From: Streptomyces sp. NBC_01116
GTDB lineage: Bacteria > Actinomycetota > Actinomycetes > Streptomycetales > Streptomycetaceae
Direction of reading: 5' to 3'
DNA length: 64,000 nt
Assembly (NCBI RefSeq): GCF_041435495.1
Contig: NZ_CP108644.1
Span: 1,426,001 to 1,490,000, forward strand
Both the position numbers and the translations under genes were made by a program. The notes below the pieces were generated by a model. It had not been told where the DNA came from, did not search any database, and saw nothing but the letters and a program-made list of their open reading frames with translations. Positions 8,148 through 16,360 of this stretch are shown here, piece after piece. How positions within the stretch are numbered: the first letter of the stretch is position 1; each line of letters opens with the position of its first letter.

Positions 8148-9287
8148 GTGGAACACAGCATCGTGGAACACCGGCAGATAGCGGTCGCACCGGAAGAACA
8201 GCAGTCTCTCGACCGCCAAGAAGTTCACCCGCCGTCTTCCTTCTCCTATCCGGCGATTCCGGGCGAGGAAACCGTCGGGACCACGAGCACGGGCGCGATC
8301 GACGCGCTGACGGTTCTCGTGTACGAGCGCGCGCTGGCCCACCACTCGGTCCTGGCCTCGGAGATCGCCGTGTGGCTTCGGCTGCCGACCGAAGCGGTCC
8401 AACGAGCCATAGACGTCCTGCGGGAGCTACGACTCGTCAAATACTGCGGGACGCGGAACGCCTACATCGCGGTGAGCCCGGAAGCGGCCCAGCTGGAGCT
8501 GGTGTTCCCGCTGGAGCAGGCCATACATGACAAACGCCGCGAGCTGTCGGACATCAACCGCCAACTCCAGCCGTTCACCGAGGTCTTCGGCAACGTACAG
8601 CGCAAACGACTGCGGAGCGGCACCGTCGTCGTCTCCAGCGACCAGGACGAGATCCTGCTGCGGCTAGCCGACGCCATCCGGCGCTGCACGCACGAGATCC
8701 TGGCCGTCTGGCCGGACGGCATCCACATGACCACGCTGTTCACGAGGACCATGGTGCTGGCGAACGAGGCGTTGCAGCGCGGTGTGAACGTGCGTCTGCT
8801 GTACCCCCACACCGCCCGCTCCCACATGCGCATCCGCTCCGACATGGAGCAGTACGTGACCGGTGGGGCGCTGGTGCGGACCTCCGACGAGTTCTCCGAC
8901 TTCGTGGTCGTCGCCGACCACCAGGCGGCGTTCATCCAGGATCACACCGCCAGTCAGGACACCTTCGCGGTCAGCGCTCTGTACGAGTCGTCCGTCGTGA
9001 ACCACCTGCGCCGCACCTATGAGAACGCCTGGCAGGCCGCCAAACGGTTCGACGGCCAGGTCAGCTCCCCTTACGGAGACACGCTCGACGAACTGAAGAT
9101 CACGATCCTGCGGATGCTCGCGTCAGGGCTGAAGGACGACGTGATAGCCCGCCGGGTGGGCATCGCTCCGCGCACCCTGCGACGCCACATCTCCGTGATC
9201 ATGAAAGAACTGCGTGTCGACAGCCGCTTCCAGGCGGGTGTGGCCGCGGCGGAGGCCGGCTTTCTGCAGGGAGCGGCACTCGTCTGA
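8148..9287 (+). CDS. TrmB-like winged-helix/LuxR C-terminal transcriptional regulator
   Basis: A 379-residue regulator. The N-terminal part has a winged helix (about residues 50-105, VLASEIAVWLRLPTEAVQRA then LRLVKYCGTRNAYI). The middle resembles the TrmB/PLD-like sensor (TVVVSSDQDEILLRLADAI, EILAVWPDGIHM). The C-terminus is a LuxR/GerE helix-turn-helix (LKITILRMLASGLKDDVIAR, GIAPRTLRRHISVI). The GTG start at 8148 has GGGGG 9 nt upstream; a TTG at 8139 is possible. This architecture is common for pathway-specific regulators in Streptomyces clusters. It lies 32 bp after the thioesterase and is probably co-transcribed, and it likely controls the convergent operon. Confidence 0.85.
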   Translation: MEHSIVEHRQIAVAPEEQQSLDRQEVHPPSSFSYPAIPGEETVGTTSTGAIDALTVLVYERALAHHSVLASEIAVWLRLPTEAVQRAIDVLRELRLVKYCGTRNAYIAVSPEAAQLELVFPLEQAIHDKRRELSDINRQLQPFTEVFGNVQRKRLRSGTVVVSSDQDEILLRLADAIRRCTHEILAVWPDGIHMTTLFTRTMVLANEALQRGVNVRLLYPHTARSHMRIRSDMEQYVTGGALVRTSDEFSDFVVVADHQAAFIQDHTASQDTFAVSALYESSVVNHLRRTYENAWQAAKRFDGQVSSPYGDTLDELKITILRMLASGLKDDVIARRVGIAPRTLRRHISVIMKELRVDSRFQAGVAAAEAGFLQGAALV

Positions 9288-9322
9288 GGCCGGCCGGGGG
9301 GCTCGACCGTGTGCCCCGGTAG

Positions 9323-9346
9323 GCCGGGCGCCGCACCGCGCCCGGC
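9323..9346. terminator. Hairpin between regulator and biosynthetic operon
   Basis: GCCGGGCGC (9323-9331) and GCGCCCGGC (9338-9346) form a perfect 9-bp stem with a 6-nt loop, in the gap between the convergent ends at 9287 and 9401. Confidence 0.6.
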
Positions 9347-9400
9347 TCGCACGCCCCCTGCCGGGGGTGTCTCCCACCGACCGCGTGGCCCGGGGGTGGA

Positions 9401-9811
9401 TCACGCGAAGGACTGCCCGACGTAACGGGGCACGCCCATGGCCGCGGCGACGACCATCCCCTTCTTGTGCGTGATGGAGAGGTGGATGCCCGCCATACCC
9501 GCATCGGCGGCGATCCGTTCCGCTCTCCCCGACAACCGGACCACGGGGGCTCCACCGCCGGAGCGCAGGATGGCGATCTGGCGAGGAGTCACTCCCGATC
9601 CGAAGCCGGTGCCGATCACCTTGAGCGCGGCTTCCTTGCCGGCGAACCGGCCGGTGAGGAACTCCCGGGCCCGGTCCTCCCCGAAGCCCGCCGCGACAGC
9701 CAGTTCCTCGGGGGCGTACACATACGCGCGGAACCAGTCGCGGCGCAGAAGCCGGTCGAGCTCGCCCGCCTGGAGCACATCCACACCGATCCACACGGCG
9801 CACCACCTCAC
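9401..9811 (-). CDS. Holo-ACP synthase (4'-phosphopantetheinyl transferase, AcpS type)
   Basis: Transfers phosphopantetheine from CoA to the active-site Ser of carrier proteins. It has 136 residues, normal for a trimeric AcpS. Hallmarks are WIGVDVLQ at the N-terminus (Mg-binding Asp), GRFAGKEAALKVIGTG in the middle and IHLSITHKKGMVVAAAMG at the end. I used GTG at 9811; a GTG at 9796 has a better Shine-Dalgarno (GAGGTGG, 6 nt) and may be the true start. It is the last gene of the operon, 29 bp after the acyl-CoA dehydrogenase. Its presence alongside a second AcpS domain at 17.5-17.9 kb suggests dedicated activation of the cluster's two ACPs. Confidence 0.9.
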   Translation of the reverse strand: MRWCAVWIGVDVLQAGELDRLLRRDWFRAYVYAPEELAVAAGFGEDRAREFLTGRFAGKEAALKVIGTGFGSGVTPRQIAILRSGGGAPVVRLSGRAERIAADAGMAGIHLSITHKKGMVVAAAMGVPRYVGQSFA

Positions 9812-9840
9812 CTCGTCACGGAAGCGTGCGGTCCTCGGGC

Positions 9841-11010
9841 TCAGTCCTTGAGGAACGTCCCCTTGTACACGCCCTGGAATACGGCCAGTCGCTGGATGTG
9901 TCCGGTGCCCTCCATGAATTCGAAGGCGCGCGCGTCGCGGTAGGCCTTGTTCAGCCAGGGGTCCGTGACGAGGGAGCCGGGACCCAGCAGGTCGGCCGCC
10001 AGCAGTGTGCAGCCCTCGGCCAGCTCCGCGGCTCTCGTCTTGACTCCGGCGATGTGGTCGGCCCGTACCCGGCCCGCGTCGATGGCCGAGGCCACCTGGT
10101 AGTTCCGCTGCCGGACGGCGGCGACCCGGTCCCGCAGCTCCTCCAGACGCAGGCGGTCCGTTCCCGTGATTCCCGGGCGCTGTTCCTGGACATGGTCGAG
10201 GACCGCGCGGGCGAGACCCAGCGCCGTACCCGTGAGGACCGGCCGGAACCGCTGGAGGGTCCGGATCGCGCCCACCAGCCCGCGCCGCGTGGACTTGAGG
10301 GTCTTGAACCCGAGGATCTGCTCGGGCTCGACCCGGACGTCGTCCAGGGTGATGTGGGAGATGCGCGCTCCGCGCAGTCCCACGGTGGGGATCGGCTCCG
10401 CGTTGAACCCGGGCTCGTCCGTGTCGAGGAGCACCGCCTCGATCCCCAGCGGGCCCGGCGCCCGCCGGCAGAACACCACGCCCAGCTGGGCGAACGCGGC
10501 GTTGCCCACATAGCGTTTCGTCCCGCTGAGCCGGTATCCGTCACCCTCCGGAACGAGCGTCGCTTCCAGCTCGGTGGCGGCCGAGCCCTTGCGCGGTTCC
10601 GTGAGCCCGAAGAACGTCCAGGTCGGCTCCCGGCCGGCTACCCGCTCGTAGTAGCCCTTGCGCTGCGAGGTGTCGCCCAGCGCGCCCACCGTCACACCGG
10701 ACATCAGCGGGCCGGGACAGGCCAGCATGAAGCCGGTGTCTCCGTAGCTCAGCTCCTCTATGGTCACCACGTGTTCGAGGCATGAGGTCATGTCGTACGT
10801 GTAGGGGCCGGCCACGATGGGCTCGTCGACGTACTCCAACGGAATGGTGCACGACCGCATCAACTCCACGGCCCTGAGGTCCAGCCACCGGTCGATCGCC
10901 GTGGGATCCTGGTCGAGTTCCAGGCCCAGGCCGCGCGCGCGCAGCTCCGCGGCGGCTTCCGCGACATGGCCCCGCAGTACGGTCGTGCGGTCGCTCTCAG
11001 CTGCTGCCAT
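9841..11010 (-). CDS. Acyl-CoA/acyl-ACP dehydrogenase
   Basis: A 389-residue flavoprotein of the acyl-CoA dehydrogenase fold: N-terminal helical domain, central beta domain (TFFGLTEPRKGS, GYRLSGTKRYVGNAAFAQ, ISHITLDDVRVEPEQILG) and C-terminal four-helix bundle (FEFMEGTGHIQRL). It would introduce an alpha,beta double bond, in this context probably on a carrier-bound aminoacyl or ketide chain, as in the prolyl-carrier dehydrogenases. The start ATG at 11010 overlaps the end of the upstream gene by 14 bp, so translation is coupled. The partner is the free-standing C-terminal-like protein just upstream. The FAD and catalytic-base details cannot be placed without alignment. Confidence 0.85.
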   Translation of the reverse strand: MAAAESDRTTVLRGHVAEAAAELRARGLGLELDQDPTAIDRWLDLRAVELMRSCTIPLEYVDEPIVAGPYTYDMTSCLEHVVTIEELSYGDTGFMLACPGPLMSGVTVGALGDTSQRKGYYERVAGREPTWTFFGLTEPRKGSAATELEATLVPEGDGYRLSGTKRYVGNAAFAQLGVVFCRRAPGPLGIEAVLLDTDEPGFNAEPIPTVGLRGARISHITLDDVRVEPEQILGFKTLKSTRRGLVGAIRTLQRFRPVLTGTALGLARAVLDHVQEQRPGITGTDRLRLEELRDRVAAVRQRNYQVASAIDAGRVRADHIAGVKTRAAELAEGCTLLAADLLGPGSLVTDPWLNKAYRDARAFEFMEGTGHIQRLAVFQGVYKGTFLKD

Positions 11011-11608
11011 CTCCTGTGTCCCCCCACTCGCTTCCCAGATGCAGATAGGTGTTGCCCAGCAGCTCGGCGACGTAGAGAACCGGTCCGGGGCCCTCACTCG
11101 TCAGGCTGTGGGCGCCGTACAGCTTGAGCACCGTGCGCCCCGCGCGAACCAGGTCCGCGTGTGCGCGCCGGAGCCCGGCCGCGGTGAGGGAGGGCAGTGC
11201 GAGCAGGTCCTGGGTCTCGGACAGGGCCAGGGCCACATCGGCCACCGAGCCCTGCACGAGCTGCCGGTTGAGCAGGCTGGTGCCCTCGGAGGTGCGTTCG
11301 CCGAGCCGGGTGACGGCCTGGTCGAGCACCGCGTGTACGGCCGCTCGGTGCAGCCGTACCAACCGGTCGGCGAACGCGACCAGTTCACGGCCGGCCGAGG
11401 GCGGACCGCCGCTCGCCACCGCCAGGGTCCCGGAGCTGCCCGGAACCGGTACGCCGGTCCGCAGCCGCAGGGCGGACGCGACCGTGTGTCCGCCCCGGGA
11501 GACCACGAGAGCACCGGGCGCGGCCTCTTCGTGACAGCCGTCCAGCAGGGCGGCGAACTCCGGCAGGCCGGTGACCGCCGCGGGAGCGGGGGGTTTCAGC
11601 GTCGTCAT
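10997..11608 (-). CDS. Free-standing acyl-CoA dehydrogenase C-terminal-like protein
   Basis: A 203-residue protein that looks like only the C-terminal half of an acyl-CoA dehydrogenase: a short beta region (ALVVSRGGHTVASALRL) and then a long helical bundle (LHRAAVHAVLDQAVTRLGER, LLNRQLVQGSVADVALALSE, AHADLVRAGRTVLKLYGAHS, VAELLGNTYLHLG). No FAD-binding central domain is apparent. The ATG start at 11608 has GGGAG 7 nt upstream and overlaps the preceding stop; its own end overlaps the full dehydrogenase gene. It probably pairs with that protein in a heteromeric complex, as known for some actinobacterial FadE pairs. Loss of activity after truncation is the alternative. Confidence 0.7.
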   Translation of the reverse strand: MTTLKPPAPAAVTGLPEFAALLDGCHEEAAPGALVVSRGGHTVASALRLRTGVPVPGSSGTLAVASGGPPSAGRELVAFADRLVRLHRAAVHAVLDQAVTRLGERTSEGTSLLNRQLVQGSVADVALALSETQDLLALPSLTAAGLRRAHADLVRAGRTVLKLYGAHSLTSEGPGPVLYVAELLGNTYLHLGSEWGDTGDGSS

Positions 11609-12459
11609 GTGCCCGCTCCCGTCCCGGCCGCACCGGTACGGCCGGGAGTCTCCCGGTCCGAGCGCAGTACGGCGAGGTGGGTGCTGCCGGTCCGGGGATC
11701 GGTGTCGCACAGCACGACCGCCGCGTACTCCTGCCGCCAGGTGCGCCAGTGGCGCGCCAGAGCCAGCCAGACACTGGTGGCGTACGTGCCGGCGGCGAGC
11801 CGCTGACGGCGCGCGGCCGGATCGAGACCCGACTCGTCGAACCACGGTCCGAGGACCAGCAGGGTGCCCTGCGGGTCCGCGGCGACCAGCTCCGTCAGCC
11901 TCTCCACGGCGGCTCGCGTCGTGTCGATGGCCGACACGTCCGTCACCTGGGGCCCGCCGTCGACACCGAGGACCAGCAGGGCCCCGGAGTCCGTGAGAGG
12001 GGTGTCGTGTGCCAGGGCGAAGCGGGTGGGCAGGGTGGTCTGCTCCAGGACCGCCAGCACGGCCGTCCGGCTGCGTCCGGACCGCTGGAACGCGGAGATG
12101 ATGCGCAGCGCGGTGAACGGCGCCGCCAGTCCTTGCTGGGAGATGCCGAAGCTGGTGGTGGCCCTGTCGCCGAGGAGCCAGTTGAGATGCGGTGCTATCG
12201 CGGCGAACGGGGTGACGTCGGGCAGGGCGTGCGTCACGATCACCAGGTCGGGGTCGCACCGCCGGATGTCCTCCGGCGCGCCCAGGCGGTCGATCAGCTC
12301 GCGGTGGGTGACGTGGGGCGCGGAGCGCAGCAGCTCCTCGTCCACCGTCATCCCGAAGGGTTCCACCAGGTCGCGGTAGTAGGAGAGCGTGGCGGGGGAC
12401 TCGTCATAGGGCGTGCCGGGCGGGGAGATCACCGCGCTGGCCGCTTGGAGTGTGGACAT
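11605..12459 (-). CDS. KASIII-like protein lacking the active-site cysteine
   Basis: About 284 residues with a ketoacyl-synthase-III-like N-terminal half: PDLVIVTHALPD, LNWLLGDRATTSFGISQQGL and FTALRIISAFQRSGRSRTAV align by eye with the FabH segment around the nucleophile. The Cys position is Gly (about residue 110) and I see no downstream HxxN motif. It is therefore probably non-catalytic, perhaps a partner subunit for the intact KASIII at 15396-16349 in the way chain-length factors pair with ketosynthases. Start: ATG 12459 with GAGG about 9 nt upstream; GTG 12474 overlapping the ACP stop (GTGA) is the alternative. Remote homology makes the call moderate. Confidence 0.6.
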   Translation of the reverse strand: MSTLQAASAVISPPGTPYDESPATLSYYRDLVEPFGMTVDEELLRSAPHVTHRELIDRLGAPEDIRRCDPDLVIVTHALPDVTPFAAIAPHLNWLLGDRATTSFGISQQGLAAPFTALRIISAFQRSGRSRTAVLAVLEQTTLPTRFALAHDTPLTDSGALLVLGVDGGPQVTDVSAIDTTRAAVERLTELVAADPQGTLLVLGPWFDESGLDPAARRQRLAAGTYATSVWLALARHWRTWRQEYAAVVLCDTDPRTGSTHLAVLRSDRETPGRTGAAGTGAGT

Positions 12460-12470
12460 CGTGGTAGGCC

Positions 12471-12731
12471 TCACACCTCGCTGGTGGGCTGCTGGGCGAG
12501 GACGTAGTCGGTGAGCGTCCCGACGGACTTGAAGTCGTCCATGTCGAGATCCTCCGGGTCGACCACGATCCCGATGCCGTCCTCCAGCGCCATCAGCATC
12601 TCCAGCACCGAGGTCGAGTCCAGGTGGAGATCCTCGAACAGCCGGACGTCCTTGGTGAGGCCGTCGACCTCACGCTCCAGGACCTCGCTGAGGGCGGCCT
12701 CGATGGCGGTCACCACGTTCTGAGGTTCCAT
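12471..12731 (-). CDS. Acyl carrier protein (BtrI-like position)
   Basis: An 86-residue carrier protein. The phosphopantetheine site is Ser39 in EDLHLDSTSVLEML, in a typical acidic four-helix sequence (LEDGIGIVVDPEDLDMDDF). The start at 12731 follows GAGGAG at 8 nt; an ATG at 12752 overlapping the decarboxylase stop is possible. It lies between the decarboxylase and the KASIII-like gene. By analogy with butirosin BtrI, it is the likely carrier onto which the ATP-grasp ligase loads an amino acid for decarboxylation. Activation would be by either of the cluster's phosphopantetheinyl transferases. Confidence 0.92.
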   Translation of the reverse strand: MEPQNVVTAIEAALSEVLEREVDGLTKDVRLFEDLHLDSTSVLEMLMALEDGIGIVVDPEDLDMDDFKSVGTLTDYVLAQQPTSEV

Positions 12732-12748
12732 GGCATGTGCTCCTCTGG

Positions 12749-14023
12749 TCATTTGAAGTCGACAAGGCGCTGCTTGAAGAGCAGTTCCTCGGCCCGGTCC
12801 CGCTCGCGCACCAGGTGCGGCAGCCCGTCGTGGACGAGGACCTCGGCCGGGAAGCCGTGGCTGAGGAAGAGGCCGGGTGAGGCGCTCGGACCGTACGCAC
12901 CGGACCGCTCGACCCCCAGCAGGTCACCGGGCTCGACGGCCGGGAGGGCCACCTTCTTGCCGATGACGTCGTTGGGTGTGCACAACGGGCCGGTGACGGT
13001 GTAGGCGGCGACCGGTTCGTCGGCGTACCGGGTCAGGGACCGGATGGGGAAGTTTCGCTTGACGAAGCTGCCGATGCCGACCGCGGCCATGTGGTGGTTG
13101 GTGCCTCCGTCGGCGACGACGAACTGCTCGCCCTGGGACTCCTTGACGTACAGCGCGCGTACGACGTACGTACCGCACCAGGCCGTCAGGTACCGCCCCA
13201 GTTCGTTGATCAGGCGGCAGCCGGGGTGGGCCTCCGCGAAGGGGGCGACGACCTCGTTGATGCCGGCGGCGGTCCGTTCGATGTCGAGGTCGCTCTCGTT
13301 GTCGAAGTAGCCGACACCGAAACCGCCGCCGAAGTCGACGGTCTCCAGGGGGATGCCGAGCTGCTCCGACAGCTCATGGGCGGTCGCGAGGATCTGCCGG
13401 GTGTTGTGCACCAGGTCGTCGGCGTTGAGGAAGCGGGTGCCCATGTAGACGTGGATGCCCCGCACATGGACACGTTCCAGCCCGTCGAGCACCTCACGGG
13501 ACCGGCGCAGCAGCTCCACGTCCATCCCGAACTGCCGGGGCTTGCCGCCCATCGACAGCCCGGAGCCCTTGCTGTGGAAGTCGGGGTTGATCCTGAGCAG
13601 GACCGGGACCTCCGCCCTGCCCGTCTCGGCGGCGATCCTCTCCAGCTGGAGCACTTCCTCCAGCGATTCGCACACGATGGCGTGAATGCCGGCGGCGACG
13701 CACGCCTCCAGCTCGGCGGGGGTCTTGCCCGGGCCGAGGAAGATGATGTCCTCCGGGGCGATGCCCGCACGCTGCGCGGTCAGCAGCTCGACCATGGAGG
13801 AGATCTCCGCCCCCGCGCCGAGCGACCCGAGGTAGGAGCAGACGCTCACGTTCGGGTTGGCCTTGAGGGAGAGGAATATGTCCACGGCCGGGTGCAGCAG
13901 ATCCCGCAGCCGCTGGTAGACGGACCGCAGCACATCGGCGTCGTAGAGGTACAGCGGGGTGCCGAACTCCTCAGCGATCTCGGAGACCGGTACACCCTGC
14001 ACATGCCATTCCGTGGTCTTCAC
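12749..14023 (-). CDS. PLP-dependent decarboxylase, BtrK/diaminopimelate-decarboxylase fold
   Basis: A 424-residue fold-type III enzyme. The PLP lysine is Lys54 in FLSLKANPN. Other landmarks are IHVYMGTR, the phosphate-binding FGGGFGVGYF and the active-site region VADGGTNHHMAAVG near the C-terminus. GTG at 14023 is preceded by GAAAGGA and overlaps the ATP-grasp gene end. The closest setting known to me is butirosin BtrK, which decarboxylates glutamyl-BtrI to 4-aminobutyryl-BtrI; the adjacent ATP-grasp gene and ACP make the same reaction on a carrier-bound amino acid likely. A free-amino-acid decarboxylase (ornithine or DAP) is the alternative. Confidence 0.85.
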   Translation of the reverse strand: MKTTEWHVQGVPVSEIAEEFGTPLYLYDADVLRSVYQRLRDLLHPAVDIFLSLKANPNVSVCSYLGSLGAGAEISSMVELLTAQRAGIAPEDIIFLGPGKTPAELEACVAAGIHAIVCESLEEVLQLERIAAETGRAEVPVLLRINPDFHSKGSGLSMGGKPRQFGMDVELLRRSREVLDGLERVHVRGIHVYMGTRFLNADDLVHNTRQILATAHELSEQLGIPLETVDFGGGFGVGYFDNESDLDIERTAAGINEVVAPFAEAHPGCRLINELGRYLTAWCGTYVVRALYVKESQGEQFVVADGGTNHHMAAVGIGSFVKRNFPIRSLTRYADEPVAAYTVTGPLCTPNDVIGKKVALPAVEPGDLLGVERSGAYGPSASPGLFLSHGFPAEVLVHDGLPHLVRERDRAEELLFKQRLVDFK

Positions 14024-15399
14024 GGTGTCCTTTCGTCGATACCGAAGCGACGGAGCGTTCCCTCCACCCGCCGGTCGAGTTCTGTCAGCTGCCGCGCGTC
14101 GTGGGCGAAGAGCACGCTGTACAGCCGGCCGCCGAACGGCGGTGGGGAGTCGGCCTGCGCGTTGACGGTGCCGAAGCAGGTGATGACCAGTCCGGTGCCG
14201 TCCTCCGGCGGATCGGCCAGAGGACCGAGGGCCTCGGCCACCTCTTCGAACGGGACGGGTGCGTCGAGGCGCAGCGGATAGTGCTTGGCCAGGGCGACCC
14301 CGCCGGGCCGCTGGAAGAGCTCGGTGACCCGTCCCTGGTAACTCGACATGTTCAGCCGGGCGTTGATCTCCAGGACCGGGTAGACCAGGTCGTCGGCGCC
14401 CAGGAGGGCGTCCACGCCGACGACTCCGAAGAATCCGTCGGCGTAGAGCCTCGCGCCGAGGAGCTGGGCGGCCTCGGCCAGGGTCGCGTGCTGCTCGGCG
14501 GTCAGGTTGGCGGGCATCACGTGGCCGAGGTGCACGCCACCCGCGGTGAGCGCCTCCTTGACGAAGTCGAGGCGGGTGCTGCCCGTGCGGTCGATGGTGA
14601 ACTGGTAGTTGAGGTCGAACCGCTTGGGCAGGAACGACTCGACGACGACGTGGATGCGGTCGTCTCCGGTGGAGCGCGCCCTGCGGTCGATCAGCCGGAG
14701 CAGCCGGTCGGCCTTGCGGCCGCTGTCGACCACCACGAGACCCCTGCCGGAGACACCGAAGGCGTCCTTGACGATGACGGATCCCGCGTTGTCGCCCCAG
14801 TCCCGGTCCAGGGCCCGGTGCAGCTCTCCCACCGTCTCGCAGCAGAAGCCGGGAATCGCCCGCAGCCGGAGTTCCTCGACCAGCCGTCGGCTGTAGATCT
14901 TGCTGTTGACACGCTCGTACACGCCGGCGTCGGGTACGGCCGGCCGCAGCCCCGTCTGCTCCGAGATGCGCTGCTCCTGCGCGGAGTTCCCCATGGGCAT
15001 CAGATAGGCCCCGCCCCGGGCGAGGGTGCGCAGGCGGTCCATCAGCTCCGGGGAGTCGAGCACGGCCCGGCTGGTGCCTCCGGCGCCCGCGGGGGCCCGG
15101 GTCAGCAGCTCGGTGGGCGCACCGAGCCCGGACTTCTCGATGTAGCGGCGGTAGCCGCCCGACAGCGGCCGGTCCAGCAGGAGGTAGTCGGCCGGCTCGG
15201 CGAGGAGCGCCCCCAGCTCCTCCATCCGCTGGACGGTCGCGGTGGTGTTCGAGACGCGGGGCGCCGGGAGACCGACGTAGTCGAGGGCCCACTCCCTCTC
15301 CACCTCGAAATTGCACAGCCAGACGAACCGGGCCTCGCGGTCGCCGGTGAGCGCCTGTTTGAGGTCGCTCGTGTACACGGGCTCGGACACGGTGATCAC
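14020..15399 (-). CDS. ATP-grasp ligase, BtrJ-like (amino acid:ACP ligase)
   Basis: A 459-residue ATP-grasp protein. The ATP-binding half contains SVIVKDAFGVSGRGLVVVDS (Lys and glycine-rich loop); further on come FDLNYQFTID and the metal-binding YPVLEINARLNMSSYQGR. It resembles the family of BtrJ, which joins the gamma-carboxylate of glutamate to the pantetheine thiol of BtrI. It overlaps the genes on both sides by 4 bp, placing it firmly in the operon, with the decarboxylase and ACP immediately downstream as in butirosin. The amino acid used is inferred, not visible. Confidence 0.8.
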   Translation of the reverse strand: MITVSEPVYTSDLKQALTGDREARFVWLCNFEVEREWALDYVGLPAPRVSNTTATVQRMEELGALLAEPADYLLLDRPLSGGYRRYIEKSGLGAPTELLTRAPAGAGGTSRAVLDSPELMDRLRTLARGGAYLMPMGNSAQEQRISEQTGLRPAVPDAGVYERVNSKIYSRRLVEELRLRAIPGFCCETVGELHRALDRDWGDNAGSVIVKDAFGVSGRGLVVVDSGRKADRLLRLIDRRARSTGDDRIHVVVESFLPKRFDLNYQFTIDRTGSTRLDFVKEALTAGGVHLGHVMPANLTAEQHATLAEAAQLLGARLYADGFFGVVGVDALLGADDLVYPVLEINARLNMSSYQGRVTELFQRPGGVALAKHYPLRLDAPVPFEEVAEALGPLADPPEDGTGLVITCFGTVNAQADSPPPFGGRLYSVLFAHDARQLTELDRRVEGTLRRFGIDERTP

Positions 15400-16349
15400 C
15401 GCCTCCGGTGGGTGATGACCATCGCGCCGAAGGTGGCTCCCAGTCCTACGGAGACCAGCACGTAGTTGGCCCCGTCGACGAGACGGTCCTCCTCGTCCCG
15501 GAGCGTCGTGTAGTTGACGAAGACGTCGGACGCGTAGCAGTGGCTGTAGCGCGGGATGTTGCTCAGGAAGAACTTCTCGGGGTCCGCGCCCATCTCCTTG
15601 ATCGTCTGGCGCCAGGAGACCATGTTCACGTTGTGCGGGATCACGAGCTCGATGTCGGAGAACGCCAGTCCCGCCCGGTCCACGGCCTGCTCGATGACCT
15701 CGCCGAGTACGGAGCCGTAGGCCCGGCCGAAGTCCTGGGTCTCCTCCCTGCTGAGGTCGAGGCCCGCGGCGAACCGGCCGAGCGTGCGCGTCACGTAGGA
15801 GCGCACCACGTCACCGGGTCCGTCCACGGTGACCAGGCAGGCGGCCGCCGCGTCCGCCATGATCGCGCTGTTGGGGATCAGCTGCACCTTGGGCGAGTAG
15901 GCGCGTTCCCCGGTGACCATCAGGGCGTAGGACGTCCCGGAGCCCTCGGCCCGCAGCAGTTCGCCCGCCACGTCGACGGCCCCGAGGCTGCTCACACACG
16001 CCTGGTGGCTGAGGGCGAAGGCCTCGGCGTCGTGCAGCCCCAGGTTGTCCTTGATCACCTGGGCCGCGTCGATGTGCGGCGGGGTGAGCGTCTGCATGGT
16101 GTGCGCGAAGATCACGTAGTCGACGGTGCGGCCCGCGGGCAGGGCCTTCAGGGCCCGCTGCGCGGCCGGCAGCACCAGGTCGAACAGGCCCACGTCCGGA
16201 GCGAAGCGCAGCCGGTCGAGTCCGTAGATCTTCCGGAACACACCGATCTCGGGCCGCCTGAGTCCGAGACTGCCGGCGACCTCGTCGATCGTCACGCTGG
16301 GTTCGGGGAGGAACGATTCGATCCTCTCCAGGGTCGTGGCCCCGCTCAT
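15396..16349 (-). CDS. KASIII-family condensing enzyme or acyltransferase with Cys-His-His triad
   Basis: A 317-residue thiolase-fold protein of the FabH family. The nucleophile is Cys118 (SHQACVSSLG) and His239 is in VIPHNVN. The third residue, normally Asn in YGN, is His270 in IPRYSHCYASD. A changed triad is known in KASIII-like acyltransferases of antibiotic pathways (CerJ has Asp), so this enzyme may transfer an acyl group rather than condense with malonyl-ACP. The start ATG at 16349 has GAGAGGA 7 nt upstream; an ATG at 16364 overlapping the methyltransferase stop is possible. A Cys-less homologue lies four genes downstream. Confidence 0.85.
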   Translation of the reverse strand: MSGATTLERIESFLPEPSVTIDEVAGSLGLRRPEIGVFRKIYGLDRLRFAPDVGLFDLVLPAAQRALKALPAGRTVDYVIFAHTMQTLTPPHIDAAQVIKDNLGLHDAEAFALSHQACVSSLGAVDVAGELLRAEGSGTSYALMVTGERAYSPKVQLIPNSAIMADAAAACLVTVDGPGDVVRSYVTRTLGRFAAGLDLSREETQDFGRAYGSVLGEVIEQAVDRAGLAFSDIELVIPHNVNMVSWRQTIKEMGADPEKFFLSNIPRYSHCYASDVFVNYTTLRDEEDRLVDGANYVLVSVGLGATFGAMVITHRRR

Positions 16350-16360
16350 CGGGTGTCCTC

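Noticed and set aside
12749..15316. A fusion of the decarboxylase with an upstream domain
   Set aside because: The upstream part reads the ATP-grasp gene in the wrong frame; the decarboxylase has its own GTG and Shine-Dalgarno at 14023.
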